A stretch of DNA of 14,833 nt from Desulfovibrio sp. (GTDB taxonomy: Bacteria > Desulfobacterota > Desulfovibrionia > Desulfovibrionales > Desulfovibrionaceae). The position numbers and the translations under genes are program-made. The notes below the pieces were generated by a model that was not told the origin of the DNA, made no database searches, and saw only the letters and a program-made list of their open reading frames with translations. Where the stretch lies: NCBI GenBank assembly GCA_031281815.1, contig JAITEY010000217.1:1-14833 (forward strand). Direction: 5' to 3'. Below, one piece after another: positions 13,925 through 14,833 of this stretch (position 1 is the first letter of the stretch; every line of letters starts with the position of its first letter).

Positions 13925-14833
13925 TTAGTCGTTCCAGCGTTTATAGAGTATGCAGGCGTTGGTGCCGCCGAAGCCGAAAGAGTTGCACAGCGCGTATTCA
14001 GCCTGGATAGCTTTCGGGCCGTCCACCATGTAATTCAGGTCGCAGTCCGGGTCCGGCGTTTCGTAATTGATGGTTCCCGGAATAATGCCGTGGCGCAGCG
14101 CGAGTATGGAAAAAGCGCTTTCGATGCCGCCGCCCGCGCCCAAAAGGTGGCCTATCTGGCTTTTGTTGGCGCAGATGGGAATCGTATAGGCCCTTTCGCC
14201 GAATACGGCCTTGACGGCTTTGGTTTCGGCCATATCGTTGAGTTGCGTGGACGTGCCGTGGGCGTTTATGTGGCCGACCACCTCCGGCGTGACTCCCGCG
14301 TCGGCGATTGCCCTGCACATCGCCCCGGCCATGCCTTCGCCGTCCTCGCGCGGCGCGGTCATGTGAAAGGCGTCGCAGGTTGCGCCGAAGCCGGCTATTT
14401 CCGCGTAAATTTTCGCGCCGCGCCGTTGCGCGGATTCCAAGGTTTCCAGAAAAAGCATGGCCGCGCCTTCGCCCATGACAAAGCCGCTGCGGTGCAGGTC
14501 AAAGGGGCGTGAGGCTTTTTCGGGCTCGTCGTTTTCCGTGCAAAGGGCCTTCAAGGCCGTAAAGCCGGAAATACCCATCGGGGTTACGGTGGCTTCCACG
14601 CCTCCGGTCACGGCATATTCCGTTCTGCCCAGCAATATTTCGGAATAGGCGTAGCCTATGGCGTGCAGGGCGGAAGCGCAGGCGCTGGTGGTCACCATAT
14701 TCTGGCCCCTGGCCCCGGTAAAAATAGACACCTGCCCCGGCGCCATGTTGGAAATGAGCATGGGGATCATGAACGGCGAAACTTTGTTGGGGCCGGCCTC
14801 AACAAGTTTGGAGTGAAAATCCTCAATCGTTTT
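13925..14833 (-). CDS. fabF: 3-oxoacyl-[acyl-carrier-protein] synthase II (FabF), 5' end outside window
   Basis: This cytosolic condensing enzyme of type II fatty-acid synthesis extends acyl-ACP with malonyl-ACP. The frame stays open to the window edge, giving 302 residues; about 110 N-terminal residues of the usual ~413 are missing. The catalytic triad is visible: Cys52 of the fragment (TSACAS), His192 (NAHGTST) and His229 (GHLLGAGGG), with Lys224 just before the last. The spacings Cys-His 140 and His-His 37 match E. coli FabF C163/H303/H340 exactly. The glycine-rich C-terminal motif NSFGFGGTNA is present, and the stop is TAA. No truncation or frameshift is seen inside the window. FabB or another KAS paralogue is possible, but overall similarity and His-loop wording favour FabF. 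An acyl carrier protein gene would be expected just upstream, outside the window. Confidence 0.95.
   Translation of the reverse strand, partial: KTIEDFHSKLVEAGPNKVSPFMIPMLISNMAPGQVSIFTGARGQNMVTTSACASALHAIGYAYSEILLGRTEYAVTGGVEATVTPMGISGFTALKALCTENDEPEKASRPFDLHRSGFVMGEGAAMLFLETLESAQRRGAKIYAEIAGFGATCDAFHMTAPREDGEGMAGAMCRAIADAGVTPEVVGHINAHGTSTQLNDMAETKAVKAVFGERAYTIPICANKSQIGHLLGAGGGIESAFSILALRHGIIPGTINYETPDPDCDLNYMVDGPKAIQAEYALCNSFGFGGTNACILYKRWND

Overview
This window is a compact block of bacterial housekeeping genes, all read from the minus strand. In transcription order (right to left) it carries fabF (5' end cut off), glyA, a dCMP deaminase gene, ribD, ribE, ribBA, ribH, nusB, leuS, an lptE-like lipoprotein gene, holA, lon, tlyA, and the first nine codons of a probable galU. 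The high GC content, the Gram-negative outer-membrane assembly gene (lptE) and this gene order suggest a sulfate reducer of the Desulfovibrionaceae or a close relative. That placement rests on remembered family sequences and synteny, not on a search.

Right part (about 14833-7809): fatty-acid elongation (FabF), one-carbon supply (GlyA), dCMP deamination toward dUMP, then a complete riboflavin route. RibBA makes both precursors, RibD performs deamination and reduction, RibH makes lumazine and RibE makes riboflavin. nusB closes this part. No FMN riboswitch was recognised. Genes are packed with short gaps or overlaps: dCMP deaminase/ribD by 34 nt, ribBA/ribH by 38 nt and nusB/leuS by 26 nt.

Middle and left part (7834-1): leuS-lptE-holA is the same order as in Escherichia coli, which supports the two less conserved genes. 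A consensus -35 hexamer overlaps the holA stop codon and probably starts a separate lon-tlyA transcript. lon and tlyA overlap by 79 nt. About 300 nt of apparently non-coding DNA then lead to the probable galU start.

No mobile element, phage gene, CRISPR array, tRNA or rRNA was found, and I see no new multi-gene system. The unusual material is small. There is a degenerate 83-bp tandem duplication across the ribD/ribE junction, leaving an orphan copy of the RibD C-terminus as a 27-codon ORF linked by TGATG overlaps on both sides. The fabF-glyA spacer holds two back-to-back tandem duplications. TlyA has an 18-residue repeat in its S4 region. An A AAA AAA slippery heptamer lies in the lon frame where tlyA begins. 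RibBA has a 58-residue C-terminal tail running into ribH.
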